This document shows positions 1-7,831 of a DNA stretch of 64,000 nucleotides, one piece after another (within the stretch, counting starts at the first letter, position 1; each line of letters opens with the position of its first letter). A program made the translations under genes and the position numbers. The DNA is from Virgisporangium ochraceum (GTDB taxonomy: Bacteria; Actinomycetota; Actinomycetes; Mycobacteriales; Micromonosporaceae). The stretch is taken from positions 62,001 to 126,000 of the forward strand of contig NZ_BOPH01000073.1 of assembly GCF_016863655.1 (NCBI RefSeq), in the 5' to 3' direction. The notes under the pieces are model-generated. The model was given only the letters and a program-made list of their open reading frames with translations, made no database searches and was not told the DNA's origin.

Positions 1-2
1 AC

Positions 3-56
3 GGGCGGGCCTCGATCCGCATGACCAAGCGCCGTCCGGCCATCGACGGGTTCTAG
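3..56 (+). CDS. 3' end of an unidentified gene (partial)
   Basis: An open frame enters from the left edge and stops at TAG 54-56, giving a basic tail that ends MTKRRPAIDGF. The stop overlaps the stop codon of the convergent membrane-protein gene, an arrangement that is common here. Only 17 codons are visible, so no family can be named, and it may not be a gene at all. Confidence 0.3.
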   Translation, partial: GRASIRMTKRRPAIDGF

Positions 57-415
57 CCCAGCGCCTCGCGGGTCTGTGACACGAGCAGCAGGCCCGCGCA
101 CCCGACGGCCAGCACCACCAGCACCGCACCGGCCGGTGCGCCGTTGTTCACGAGACTGAAGCCGGCCACCGAGAGCAGCAGCTGCAGCACGATCAGCGGG
201 GCGCGCGTCCACTTGCGACGCCGCCACAGGCCGACGCTCAGTACCGTGAACGCCACCGCGTACAGGGCGAAGTAGCCGATGACGCGCCAGGCGCCGGCCT
301 CGCCGGACGTGGCGACCGCCAGGAAGACGATGTACGCCCACACCGCCACCGCTTCGAGCACAACGATCGCGGTGGCGATCCAGAGCGTCGTCGACCGGGC
401 CGGCACGCCAACCAC
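53..415 (-). CDS. small integral membrane protein
   Basis: This 120-residue protein starts at GTG 415. Four hydrophobic segments (about residues 11-34, 44-62, 71-90 and 93-113) are separated by short basic loops such as RRRKWTR, so a four-helix inner-membrane protein is expected. No catalytic motif is visible and I do not recognise a characterised family. It is divergent from the lipid kinase that starts at 448, leaving about 30 bases for both promoters. The function is unknown. Confidence 0.75.
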   Translation of the reverse strand: MVGVPARSTTLWIATAIVVLEAVAVWAYIVFLAVATSGEAGAWRVIGYFALYAVAFTVLSVGLWRRRKWTRAPLIVLQLLLSVAGFSLVNNGAPAGAVLVVLAVGCAGLLLVSQTREALG

Positions 416-447
416 CCTAACCCGGCGGCCGGAGTACCCTTCGGCCC

Positions 448-1398
448 ATGCGGGCGCTCCTCGTCGTCAACCCCAAGGCGACGACGACCAGCGAATACAA
501 CCGTGATCTCCTCATCCGCGCGCTGCGCGGCACGGTGGATCTGCGGCTGGAGTACACGATGCGGCGTGGTCACGCCGTGTCGCTGGTTCGTGACGCCGCC
601 CGCGACGGGGTCGACCTCGTGGTGACGCTCGGCGGCGACGGCACGGTCAACGAGGCGGTCAACGGGTTGCTCGCGGCGGATCCGGCCGGCACCGAGGGCG
701 CGGCGTACGGCGCCGCTCGGCGTCCCCGGCTGGCCGTCGTTCCCGGCGGATCGACAAACGTCTTCGCCCGCGCGGTCGGGCTGCCCCGTGACTGGGCCGA
801 GGCCACCCAGGTGATCCTCGGTGCTCTGCGCGACGACCGCACCCGCACGATCGGGGTCGGCCGAGCAGACGACCGCTACTTCACGTTCTGCGCGGGCCTC
901 GGCCTCGACGCCGAGGTGGTGCGGCGCGTCGAGCGGGCCCGGCTCAAGGGCCGCGTGTCGACGTCGGGCCTCTACATCCGGTCGGCCGTGGCGCAGTACT
1001 TCACCGAGACCGATCGCAAGACCCCGGGGATGACCCTGTCGAGATCGGGCTTCCCCGATGAGCTCGGCCTGGCGAGCGCGATCGTCCAGAACACGGCCCC
1101 ATGGACCTACCTGGGCGAACGCGAGATCCACGCCTCGGTTGACGCGTCGTTCGACACAGGGCTCGACGTGCTCGGGATCAAGGTGCTGCGGGTGCCGAGC
1201 ACGGCGCGGCTGGCGTCCCAGTTGCTGCGCGGTCGTGCCCGGATCAGCGGGAAACAGGTGATGATCGTCCATGACGTTTACTCGTTCGTGCTCCGGGCAG
1301 AACGTCCTATGGCGTTGCAGCTTGACGGTGATTACCTCGGAGAGCGGGGTAAGGTGGAGTTTGTCGCGGTTCCCGAGGCGATCCGCGTCGTGTGTTGA
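448..1398 (+). CDS. diacylglycerol/sphingosine kinase-family lipid kinase
   Basis: This 316-residue protein has a DAGK catalytic domain. The family phosphorylates a lipid hydroxyl (diacylglycerol or a related lipid) with ATP at the membrane face. The nucleotide-binding signature GGDGTVNEAVNG lies at residues 62-73 and a second conserved motif, VVPGGSTN, at about 97-104. The C-terminal half is the usual beta-sandwich. The ATG at 448 has no good Shine-Dalgarno sequence, so translation may be leaderless. It sits directly upstream of whiB1, the order seen in M. tuberculosis (Rv3218-Rv3219). The exact lipid substrate cannot be told from the sequence. Confidence 0.88.
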   Translation: MRALLVVNPKATTTSEYNRDLLIRALRGTVDLRLEYTMRRGHAVSLVRDAARDGVDLVVTLGGDGTVNEAVNGLLAADPAGTEGAAYGAARRPRLAVVPGGSTNVFARAVGLPRDWAEATQVILGALRDDRTRTIGVGRADDRYFTFCAGLGLDAEVVRRVERARLKGRVSTSGLYIRSAVAQYFTETDRKTPGMTLSRSGFPDELGLASAIVQNTAPWTYLGEREIHASVDASFDTGLDVLGIKVLRVPSTARLASQLLRGRARISGKQVMIVHDVYSFVLRAERPMALQLDGDYLGERGKVEFVAVPEAIRVVC

Positions 1399-1506
1399 GA
1401 GTCCAAGTGGATATGGCGCGACACCTCAACGAAGGTCCGTCGTTTAACCTGCTGCGGTACTACATTGGTTACTGACTGTTGCGAGCAGGGGTAACGCCTT
1501 TCGAAT

Positions 1507-1553
1507 AAATACGGACAAACGGTGCGTGAGGTTGCTCACCGGCCGTATTTTTT
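1507..1553 (+). terminator. candidate intrinsic terminator after the lipid kinase gene
   Basis: The arms AAATACGG (1507-1514) and CCGTATTT (1543-1550) pair perfectly and enclose a second dyad, GTGAG (1526-1530) with CTCAC (1535-1539). A run of six T follows (1548-1553). The shape fits a Rho-independent terminator for the gene ending at 1398. The inner dyad also resembles a CRP operator and is listed separately. Confidence 0.55.
1525..1540. promoter_or_regulatory. CRP-like palindrome upstream of whiB1
   Basis: GTGAG-N4-CTCAC matches the core of the actinobacterial CRP site TGTGA-N6-TCACA. In M. tuberculosis the whiB1 promoter is controlled by CRP (Rv3676), so the position is suggestive. The same bases form the inner stem of a terminator-like hairpin, so this is only a candidate. 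Confidence 0.35.
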
Positions 1554-1566
1554 CTCAGTCGCCCCC

Positions 1567-1597
1567 TTGACATCACGGCAGTTCGTGAAAGTATTCA
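1567..1597 (+). promoter_or_regulatory. candidate whiB1 promoter
   Basis: A perfect -35 hexamer TTGACA lies at 1567-1572 and a TATTCA -10-like hexamer at 1592-1597. The 19-base spacer is longer than ideal, which lowers confidence. It lies about 115 bases upstream of the whiB1 start, with the CRP-like dyad further upstream. Confidence 0.4.
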
Positions 1598-1712
1598 CAA
1601 GCGAAGACGCCTGCTCACGCGCTGCCGGACATCAACACCGCCAATACTCGACCGGTACCGCGAGATGCATAGAAATGATCTGGTAATCCGCGAAGCAAGG
1701 AGTGTTGCCGTC

Positions 1713-1970
1713 ATGTCGGACTGGCGCCACGTTGCCGCCTGCCGCGACGAGGACCCGGAGCTGTTCTTTCCGATTGGAACATCCGGACCCGCGCTGCTTC
1801 AGGTGGAACAGGCCAAGGCGGTCTGCCGCCGCTGCTCGGTTGTCGATGAGTGCCTTCGATGGGCTCTCGACTCCGGGCAGGATGCCGGTGTGTGGGGTGG
1901 CATGAGCGAAGAAGAGCGCCGCGCCGTCAAGCGCCGCGGTGGCCTTCGGGTGCGTGCCCACTCCGCCTGA
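1713..1970 (+). CDS. whiB1: WhiB1 (WblE)-type iron-sulfur transcription factor
   Basis: The start ATG 1713 was chosen because AAGGAG (1697-1702) precedes it by 10 bases and the product is then 85 residues, close to the 84 of M. tuberculosis WhiB1. The four cluster cysteines are at 10, 38, 41 and 47, followed by the GVWGG turn at 59-63 and a basic C-terminus for DNA contact. WhiB1 binds a [4Fe-4S] cluster, interacts with the primary sigma factor and is nitric-oxide sensitive; it is usually essential. Its place between the DAGK-family gene and, further along, pdtaS matches mycobacterial order. Confidence 0.93.
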   Translation: MSDWRHVAACRDEDPELFFPIGTSGPALLQVEQAKAVCRRCSVVDECLRWALDSGQDAGVWGGMSEEERRAVKRRGGLRVRAHSA

Positions 1971-1997
1971 TACGCGAGCCGGGCACCAGCTCGGCTG

Positions 1998-2050
1998 CCC
2001 ACACGTAGAACGGCCCCCGGACGATGTCCGGGGGCCGTTCTACGTGTGGG
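1998..2050. terminator. bidirectional terminator hairpin, 25-bp perfect stem
   Basis: The left arm (1998-2022) and right arm (2026-2050) are perfectly complementary over 25 bases with a 3-base loop. The hairpin separates the convergent whiB1 and zinc-finger genes and probably ends both transcripts. There is no long T run, as is common for high-GC actinobacterial terminators. Confidence 0.8.
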
Positions 2051-2065
2051 GTTCCCACTGTGCCG

Positions 2066-2746
2066 CTAGTCGAAGAGATCCTCGAGGAACCCGCGCCGGT
2101 GGTGGGAGCCTCCGTGGTGGCCGTGGCCGTAGGGCGAGCCCTGTGGCCGGTGGCCGGGTGGAGGCGGCGGAGGCGGCACGAAGCCTCCCGGGCCACCCGG
2201 AGGCGGCGGTGGCGGAGCGAACCCACCGGGCGGCGCCCCCGGAGGCGGCGGCGGCGCGAACCCACCACCCGGCGGCGACCCGGGAGGCGGCGGTGGCGCA
2301 AACCCACCTGGCGGTGACCCCGGAGGCGGCGGTGGCGCGTAGCCGCCGGGACCGGGTGGTGATCCCGGTGGAGGGAATCCAGCCGGAGGCGGGCCCCCGG
2401 GAGCGGGCGGCACCCCGGGAACGCCGGGAGCGGACGGCCCGGGCCCACCGGGAACTCCGGGCCCGCCGGGAACTCCAGGCCTGCCGGGAACTCCAGGCCT
2501 GCCGGGAACTCCAGGCCCGCCGGGAACTCCGAGCCCCGGTCCGCCGGGAACTCCCGGCCCTGGCGGCACCGGCGGGCCGAACTGCTCGGCCTGCCAGGCC
2601 TTCTCGGCGTCGAAGAGCTTCTCGAGCTCTCCCCGGTCGAGGAAGATGCCCCGGCACTCGACGCACTCGTCGATCGCAACGCCCACCTTTTCGAGCACGC
2701 GCATGTCGCCGCGGCATTTGGGGCACGTCAGCTGTCGCATTCCCAC
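2066..2746 (-). CDS. TFIIB-type zinc-finger protein with collagen-like and proline-rich tail
   Basis: The first 45 residues form a zf-TFIIB ribbon with two CxxC knuckles (CPKC and CVEC) followed by the typical GIFLDRGELEKL. A long low-complexity region of Gly-Pro-Val repeats (GVPGGPG, GVPGRPG) follows, then PPPPPGSPPGGF repeats and a His-rich end. Start options are GTG 2746 and ATG 2740; GAGG lies about 12 bases before the GTG. The zinc ribbon suggests nucleic-acid or protein binding; the tail resembles collagen-like bacterial proteins. The function is unknown. Confidence 0.75.
   Translation of the reverse strand: MGMRQLTCPKCRGDMRVLEKVGVAIDECVECRGIFLDRGELEKLFDAEKAWQAEQFGPPVPPGPGVPGGPGLGVPGGPGVPGRPGVPGRPGVPGGPGVPGGPGPSAPGVPGVPPAPGGPPPAGFPPPGSPPGPGGYAPPPPPGSPPGGFAPPPPPGSPPGGGFAPPPPPGAPPGGFAPPPPPPGGPGGFVPPPPPPPGHRPQGSPYGHGHHGGSHHRRGFLEDLFD
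2448..2530. repeat. 18-bp coding tandem repeat (collagen-like GVPG units)
   Basis: The element CCGGGAACTCC recurs at 2448, 2466, 2484, 2502 and 2520, a strict 18-base period encoding six-residue Gly-Val-Pro-Gly units inside the zinc-finger gene. Such arrays expand and contract by slippage, so copy number may vary between strains. Confidence 0.8.
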
Positions 2747-2776
2747 ACCGTAACGCCACCTCGCCCGGGCGGACCG

Positions 2777-3454
2777 TTACGCGGCAACCAGCGTGCGAGC
2801 GCGCGCGGCGCGTCGGCGTACCAGGGCGACCAGGTCGCGGTGGGCACCCAGCGGCGGGCTGACCGCCACGGCGCCGGCCCGGAGGGCACCGGCGGCGGCC
2901 AGGTCGCACAGCTTGCCGGGGGCCAGGAAGTACGACGACATCGCCACGCGGCGGGCACCCCCGGCGCGAAGGTGGGCCACGGCGTCGGCGGGGCGGATGC
3001 CGTCGGAGGTGGCGAACGCGGCCATGCAGGGCACCCCGAGACGCCGCCCCAGGGCCGACGCGCTCAGCGCCACCGTCTCCCGGGCGTCCGGGTCGCGGGT
3101 GCCGGCCGCGGCCAGCACCAGACCGTCGAACCCCGGGCCGGGCGTCAGACGACCGGCCAGGGCGTCGAGCAGCTCGGGGGGGACCACCCCGTCGACCGGG
3201 CCGAGGACGTCGGCCAGCGCCACCTCGGTACCCAGCCCGGCCAGCGCCGCCGGAATGTCGACCCGGCCGTGGTAGGCCGACGTCAACAGCAGCGGAACCA
3301 CCACCGCCGGGCGCAGACCGGCCAGCACCTCGCCGGGTCGGGGGCCGGCGTGGTCCAGGAACGTCGCCACTCCCCCGACGGCGCGGGCCAGGGCCCGGGT
3401 CTGCAACGCCGCGCGCGGGTCCGCGGACCCGTGCGCGACCAGAACCAACGTCAC
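2777..3454 (-). CDS. sirohydrochlorin ferrochelatase (CbiX/SirB family)
   Basis: This 225-residue cytoplasmic protein of the CbiX/SirB chelatase family starts at GTG 3454, overlapping the cysH stop in a GTGA junction. The N-terminal motif LVAHGSADPRA carries the metal-binding histidine, and the second half repeats the fold (LAAAGTRDPDA). It inserts Fe2+ into sirohydrochlorin to make siroheme, the cofactor of the sulfite reductase encoded three genes upstream. The order sulfite reductase, cysH, chelatase equals Rv2391-Rv2393 of M. tuberculosis. A cobalt chelatase role is possible in this family, but the operon argues for siroheme. Confidence 0.88.
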   Translation of the reverse strand: MTLVLVAHGSADPRAALQTRALARAVGGVATFLDHAGPRPGEVLAGLRPAVVVPLLLTSAYHGRVDIPAALAGLGTEVALADVLGPVDGVVPPELLDALAGRLTPGPGFDGLVLAAAGTRDPDARETVALSASALGRRLGVPCMAAFATSDGIRPADAVAHLRAGGARRVAMSSYFLAPGKLCDLAAAGALRAGAVAVSPPLGAHRDLVALVRRRAARARTLVAA

Positions 3455-4149
3455 TTGTGCAGACCGCACTCGGACTTGTCGAACATGGGCCAGCGGCCGG
3501 CGCGCGGGTCGGAGCCGGGCGGCGTGCGCTTGGTGCACGGCCAGCAGCCCACCGACGCGTAGCCCTGACGCAGCAGCGCGTTCACCGGCACGTTGTAGCG
3601 GGAGATGTACGCGTCGACGTCGGCCTGCGTCCAGTTGTAGAGCGGCGCGACCTTCACCTTGCTGCGGGCGGCCTCGAACTGCACCACCGGCGTGTTCGCC
3701 CGCGACGGGGACTCGTCGCGGCGCAGGCCCGCGGCCCACGCGTCGTACCGGTCGAGGGCCCGCTCCAGCGGCTCGACCTTGCGCAGCGCGCAGCACTCGT
3801 CGGGGTTGCGGGCCCACAGCTTCGGGCCGTACTCCTCGGCCTGCTCGGCGACGGTCTGCTCCGGCCGCACCGACCGGACGGTCACCGGCAGCGACCGCTG
3901 CACGACCTCGCGGACGCGCAGCGTCTCGGCGAAGTGCAGGCCCGTGTCGAGGAACACGACGTCGATGCCGGGCACGACCTTCGACACCACGTGGGCGAGA
4001 ACAGCGTCGGCGAAGGAACTGGTCACACAGAAGCGCTCGCCGAACTCGGCGGCGGCCCACTCGACGACCTTCTCGGCCGACTTGCCTTCCAGACGGGCAG
4101 AGGCCTCGACGGCGAGGGCCTTCAGATCAGTGGCGGTTGCGGTGCTCAT
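3451..4149 (-). CDS. cysH: adenylyl-sulfate (APS) reductase, 4Fe-4S type
   Basis: This 232-residue enzyme reduces APS to sulfite with thioredoxin-type electrons in cysteine synthesis. Cys119-Cys120 and the Cys202-x2-Cys205 pair are the [4Fe-4S] ligands that mark APS rather than PAPS specificity. The C-terminal ECGLHK holds the catalytic Cys228. The start ATG 4149 is preceded by GGAGGC and overlaps the stop of the small zinc-ribbon gene (ATGA). Expression should be coupled to the whole sulfur operon. Confidence 0.94.
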   Translation of the reverse strand: MSTATATDLKALAVEASARLEGKSAEKVVEWAAAEFGERFCVTSSFADAVLAHVVSKVVPGIDVVFLDTGLHFAETLRVREVVQRSLPVTVRSVRPEQTVAEQAEEYGPKLWARNPDECCALRKVEPLERALDRYDAWAAGLRRDESPSRANTPVVQFEAARSKVKVAPLYNWTQADVDAYISRYNVPVNALLRQGYASVGCWPCTKRTPPGSDPRAGRWPMFDKSECGLHK

Positions 4150-4307
4150 CGCTTTGCCTCCAACAGGGTTGGCGAGAGTCCAATGAACTTGACGGAGAAG
4201 ACGCGAACGCACGACCGGCACTCCCAGGCGCCGTGCGACGCCTCGTGGGGACGGAGGTCTTCGGAGCCGCAGTACGGGCAGTACATGGGGGCCGCGCGCT
4301 CGCTCAT
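4146..4307 (-). CDS. 53-residue double-CxxC zinc-ribbon protein of the sulfur operon
   Basis: This tiny protein has CPYC (10-13) and CRSC (30-33) knuckles, a rubredoxin-like zinc ribbon, and a basic tail. It overlaps the sulfite reductase stop (ATGA at its start) and the cysH start (ATGA at its end), so it is certainly translated as part of the operon. Small Cys-rich proteins at this position are recurrent in actinobacterial sulfite-reductase operons. A role in electron transfer or regulation is plausible but unproven. Confidence 0.85.
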   Translation of the reverse strand: MSERAAPMYCPYCGSEDLRPHEASHGAWECRSCVRVFSVKFIGLSPTLLEAKR

Positions 4308-6013
4308 TTCAGTGAGTCCTCGTCGGCGCGCGAGACCCACACCGCGAACGACTCGTCCGCGGAGGTGCGCTCGGCCAGGTAGCGGCGGGCGACCCGCTCG
4401 ACGTACGCCGGCAACTCTGCCGCCGTCGTCTTCAGGCCGCGCAGCTTGCGGCCGAAGCCGGCGGTCTGACCGGCGGCCATGCCGAGCCCTCCGCCGAGGT
4501 GGATCTGGAAGCCCTCCACCAGGTCCCCGGACGGTCCGGGAACCAACTGGCCCTTGAGGCCGATGTCGGCGACCTGCGTGCGGGCGCACGCGTTCGGGCA
4601 CCCGTTGAGGTGGATGGAGATGTCGACGTCGAAGTCGGCGAGCCGTTCCTCGAGGTGGGCCACCAGCGTGGCGGCGCGCGCCTTGGTCTCGACGATCGCC
4701 AGCTTGCAGAACTCGATGCCGGTGCACGCCATCGTGCCGCGGCGCCACGCTGACGGGGTCACCTCGAGATCGTGTGACCGCAACGTGCGGACCAACGTCT
4801 CCACGCGATCGTGGGCAACGTCGCAGACGATGAACTTCTGGTACGGCGTCAGGCGGACCCGGTCGCTGCCCGCGGCCTCGGCGGCGTCGGCGATGGCGGT
4901 GAGCAGGGTCCCCGACACCCGGCCGGCGAGCGGCGCCGCGCCGACGTAGAAGTTGCCGTCCCACTGCTTGTGGACGCCGACGTGGTCGACGGGCCGCTCG
5001 GGCAGTTCGGGGGCGGGACCGTCGATCAGCGACCGCTTCAGGTACTCGGTCTCCAGCACCTCGCGGAACCTGGCCGGACCCCAGTCGGCCATGAGGAACT
5101 TCAACCGCGCGCGGTTGCGCAGCCGCCGGTAGCCGTAGTCGCGGAAGATCTGCACGACGCCGAGCCAGACCTCGGGGACCTCGTGCAGCGGCACCCACAC
5201 GCCCAGCCGCTCGGCGAGCCGCGGGTTGGTCGACAGCCCGCCGCCGACCCACAGGTCGAAGCCGGGGCCGTGGTCGGGGTGGATCACACCGACGAGCGCG
5301 ATGTCGTTGGACTCGTACGGCGTGTCGGGCAGCCAGGAGATCGACGACTTGAACTTGCGCGGCAGGTTCGCGAGCGTCGGGTCGCCGATGAAGCGCTCGT
5401 TGATCTCGGTGATCGCCTCGGTCGGGTCGATCACCTCGGCCTCGGCGACGCCGGCGACCGGGCTGCCGAGGATGACGCGGGGCGTGTCACCGCACGCCTC
5501 GGTGGTCGACAGGCCGACCGCTTCGAGCTCGCGCCAGATCGTCGGCACGTCCTCGATGCGGATCCAGTGCAGCTGGATGTTCTGCCGGTCGGTGATGTCG
5601 GCGGTGTCGCGGCCGAACCGCTCCGAGATGCTCGCGATCACCCTGGTCTGCGCCACCGACAGCTGACCGCCGTCGATGCGCACCCGCAGCATGAAGTACT
5701 CGTCCTCGAGCTCGTGCGGTTCGAGCACGGCGGTGCGACCCCCGTCGATGCCGGGCTTGCGCTGCGTGTACAGGCCCCACCAGCGGAGGCGGCCGCGGAG
5801 GTCCTGCGGGTCGATGGAGGCGAAGCCGCGGTGCGCGTAGATCGTCTCGACGCGCTGGCGGACGTTGAGGCCCCCGTCGTCCTTCTTCATGCGCTCGTTG
5901 GGGTTGAGCGGTTCGCGGTGGCCGACGGCCCACTGGCCCTCGCCGCGCGGCTTCCGCGCGGGTCGGGCCGCCGGCGGCGTCCGCTTGGTCGGTGCGTTTT
6001 CGGTGACGGTCAT
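4304..6013 (-). CDS. sirA: ferredoxin-dependent assimilatory sulfite reductase
   Basis: This 569-residue enzyme reduces sulfite to sulfide using siroheme and a [4Fe-4S] cluster. It has the duplicated nitrite/sulfite reductase fold. The TEACGDTPR segment and the cluster motif C-x5-C (CTGIEFC) followed by C-x3-C (CPNAC) are intact. There is no flavoprotein partner nearby, which fits a ferredoxin-dependent SirA (Rv2391 type). ATG 6013 follows GAAGGA at a good distance. It is the first large gene of the sulfur operon and lies 125 bases downstream of a short leader peptide. Nitrite reductase is the main alternative, excluded by the cysH and chelatase neighbours. Confidence 0.93.
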   Translation of the reverse strand: MTVTENAPTKRTPPAARPARKPRGEGQWAVGHREPLNPNERMKKDDGGLNVRQRVETIYAHRGFASIDPQDLRGRLRWWGLYTQRKPGIDGGRTAVLEPHELEDEYFMLRVRIDGGQLSVAQTRVIASISERFGRDTADITDRQNIQLHWIRIEDVPTIWRELEAVGLSTTEACGDTPRVILGSPVAGVAEAEVIDPTEAITEINERFIGDPTLANLPRKFKSSISWLPDTPYESNDIALVGVIHPDHGPGFDLWVGGGLSTNPRLAERLGVWVPLHEVPEVWLGVVQIFRDYGYRRLRNRARLKFLMADWGPARFREVLETEYLKRSLIDGPAPELPERPVDHVGVHKQWDGNFYVGAAPLAGRVSGTLLTAIADAAEAAGSDRVRLTPYQKFIVCDVAHDRVETLVRTLRSHDLEVTPSAWRRGTMACTGIEFCKLAIVETKARAATLVAHLEERLADFDVDISIHLNGCPNACARTQVADIGLKGQLVPGPSGDLVEGFQIHLGGGLGMAAGQTAGFGRKLRGLKTTAAELPAYVERVARRYLAERTSADESFAVWVSRADEDSLK

Positions 6014-6138
6014 CAGATGCGGCGTCCTTCAAGCTGTGGGGACGTCGCTGAGGCGCCAACCAGCGCCCATCTCGAACGATGGGGCGACTACTTTGTCGAA
6101 GGCTGCGGCACGTCAGCGCGCCCGAGAGCGGGCGACAA

Positions 6139-6219
6139 TCAGACGGCCGGACACATGGCGCTGCGTACGCGACCGAAGTCGACGTGACGGCGGCTGATCA
6201 GCCGCAAGCCGGGCACCAT
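6139..6219 (-). CDS. putative sulfur-operon leader peptide, 26 residues
   Basis: ATG 6219 to TGA 6139 encodes a 26-residue peptide containing SRRHVDFGRVRSAMC. This matches the RRHVDL..R..SA.C pattern of short leader peptides that precede sulfur-assimilation genes in many actinobacteria. One cysteine codon (TGT) lies five codons before the stop. Between it and the sirA start is a small hairpin, CCCATC (6066-6071) with GATGGG (6078-6083). Control by cysteine-dependent ribosome stalling is inferred from described mycobacterial cases. A competing 12-codon ORF in another frame overlaps its start and ends WCPACG. Confidence 0.7.
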   Translation of the reverse strand: MVPGLRLISRRHVDFGRVRSAMCPAV

Positions 6220-6300
6220 GCGATCCATGGTGCCATGGCCGGGACACGAGTGGCGGAACAAGGTGAGGTTCGTCTCAATCCCTGGGCTTAACTACAAATC

Positions 6301-7791
6301 CTACCGTTTTGCTAGGGGGAATGACAACACCGCTTCGGTGCCGCCCGCCGCGCCGCCCCGCAACGCGATCGTTCCGCCCAGCTCGCCGGTGGCGAGGGTG
6401 CGCACGATCTGCAGGCCGAGCCGGTCGCTGGCGGCCAGGTCGAAGCCGTCGGGCAGGCCCCGGCCGGTGTCGGCCACGATGACCGTCAGCTCGCGCCGGC
6501 TGCGCTGGATGCGCACCACGACCTCACCCTTGTCACCCTTCTCGAACGCGTGCTCCATGGCGTTGATCAGCAACTCGTTGAGCACCATCACCAGCGGCGT
6601 GGCGATCTCGGCCGGCAGCACCCCGAACGTCCCGTCGCGGCGCATCGTCACCTGGGCCTCGGAGGCGGTGACCTCCGCGGCGGCGGCCGCGACCCGGTCG
6701 ACGATCCCGTCGAACTCCACGATCTCGTCGGAGACCTCCACCGAGTGCGAGAGCGTCTCGTGCACCAGCGCGATCGACGCGACCCGCCGCACGGACTCTT
6801 CCAGCGCCTCCCGGGCCGCCGGCTGCTTGACCCGCCGCGCCTGCAGCCGCAGCAGCGCCGCCACCGTCTGCAGGTTGTTCTTCACCCGGTGGTGGATCTC
6901 GCGGATCGTCGCGTCCTTGGTCATGAGCTGCCGGTCGCGGCGGCGCACCTCGGTGACGTCGCGGATCAGGACCAGCGCGCCGATCGGCACGCCAGCCGGC
7001 ATCAGCGGCAGCGCCCGGGTGAGCACGGTGGCACCACGGGCCTCGATCTCCTTGCGGGCCGGCGCCTCGCCCCGGAGCGCCGCCTCGATGCGCTCGCCCA
7101 TGTCGCTGCCCTCGAGCGGGTCGCTGGCGAGCCGGGCGAAGACCGCCGCCAGGTCCTCCCCCACCAGGTGCGCGTTCAGGCCGAGCCGGCGGAAGGCGCT
7201 CTGCGCGTTGGGGCTGGCGTAGGTCACCTTGCCGCTCGCGTCGAGCCGCACCAGGCCGTCGCCGACGCGCGGCGCGCTGGTGGTCTCGCCCGGGATGCGG
7301 ACCGGCGGGAACGCGCCGTCGGTGATCATCTGGGCGAGGTCGTCGGCCGTGGTGAGGTAGTTGAGCTCGAGCTGGCTGGGCGTGCGGGCGGTCGACAGGT
7401 TGGTGTCGCGCCCGATGATCGCGATGACGTCGCCGCCGGCGGTCCGGCGCACCGGGATCGCCTCGTGGCGCGCCGGTGTGTCGCCGTACCAGACCGGGTC
7501 ACCCTCCCGCCAGATGCGGCCCTGGAGGCGGGCCACCGCCAGGTGCGCCACCTCGGGCCCACCGGCGACGCGGCCGACCTGGTCGTCCTGGTACGCGGTC
7601 GGCGCGGTGACCGGCCGCACCTGCGCCACGCACATGAACCGGCCCTGGTCGCCCACCGGCACCCACATGAGCAGGTCGGCGAAGGACAGGTCGGACACGA
7701 GCTGCCAGTCACCGGCCAGCCGGTGCAGGTGGTCGCCATCGGCCGAGCTCAGCGAGGTGTGCTCTTCTACCAGGTCACGCAGGGTGGACAC
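6301..7791 (-). CDS. pdtaS: PdtaS-type two-component sensor histidine kinase
   Basis: This 496-residue cytosolic kinase starts at GTG 7791; the product then begins VSTLRDLVEEHTSL, as in mycobacterial PdtaS, whereas the longer open frame reads into the divergent promoter. Order of domains: GAF-like (about 1-140), PAS (about 170-290), HisKA_2 dimerisation helix with the phosphorylated histidine in EIHHRVKNNLQ, then HATPase_c with NELLINAMEHA and DTGRGLPDG. The known partner PdtaR is an RNA-binding antiterminator with an ANTAR domain; it is not in this window. Orphan placement near whiB1 matches Rv3220c. Confidence 0.92.
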   Translation of the reverse strand: MSTLRDLVEEHTSLSSADGDHLHRLAGDWQLVSDLSFADLLMWVPVGDQGRFMCVAQVRPVTAPTAYQDDQVGRVAGGPEVAHLAVARLQGRIWREGDPVWYGDTPARHEAIPVRRTAGGDVIAIIGRDTNLSTARTPSQLELNYLTTADDLAQMITDGAFPPVRIPGETTSAPRVGDGLVRLDASGKVTYASPNAQSAFRRLGLNAHLVGEDLAAVFARLASDPLEGSDMGERIEAALRGEAPARKEIEARGATVLTRALPLMPAGVPIGALVLIRDVTEVRRRDRQLMTKDATIREIHHRVKNNLQTVAALLRLQARRVKQPAAREALEESVRRVASIALVHETLSHSVEVSDEIVEFDGIVDRVAAAAAEVTASEAQVTMRRDGTFGVLPAEIATPLVMVLNELLINAMEHAFEKGDKGEVVVRIQRSRRELTVIVADTGRGLPDGFDLAASDRLGLQIVRTLATGELGGTIALRGGAAGGTEAVLSFPLAKR

Positions 7792-7831
7792 GCAAACAGC
7801 CTCGCATAACCCCAGGAGTAGCGTTCCTCTG

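Noticed and set aside
6014..6300. SAM or other riboswitch ahead of the sulfur operon
   Set aside because: I could not find a conserved riboswitch core; the leader peptide explains the region better.
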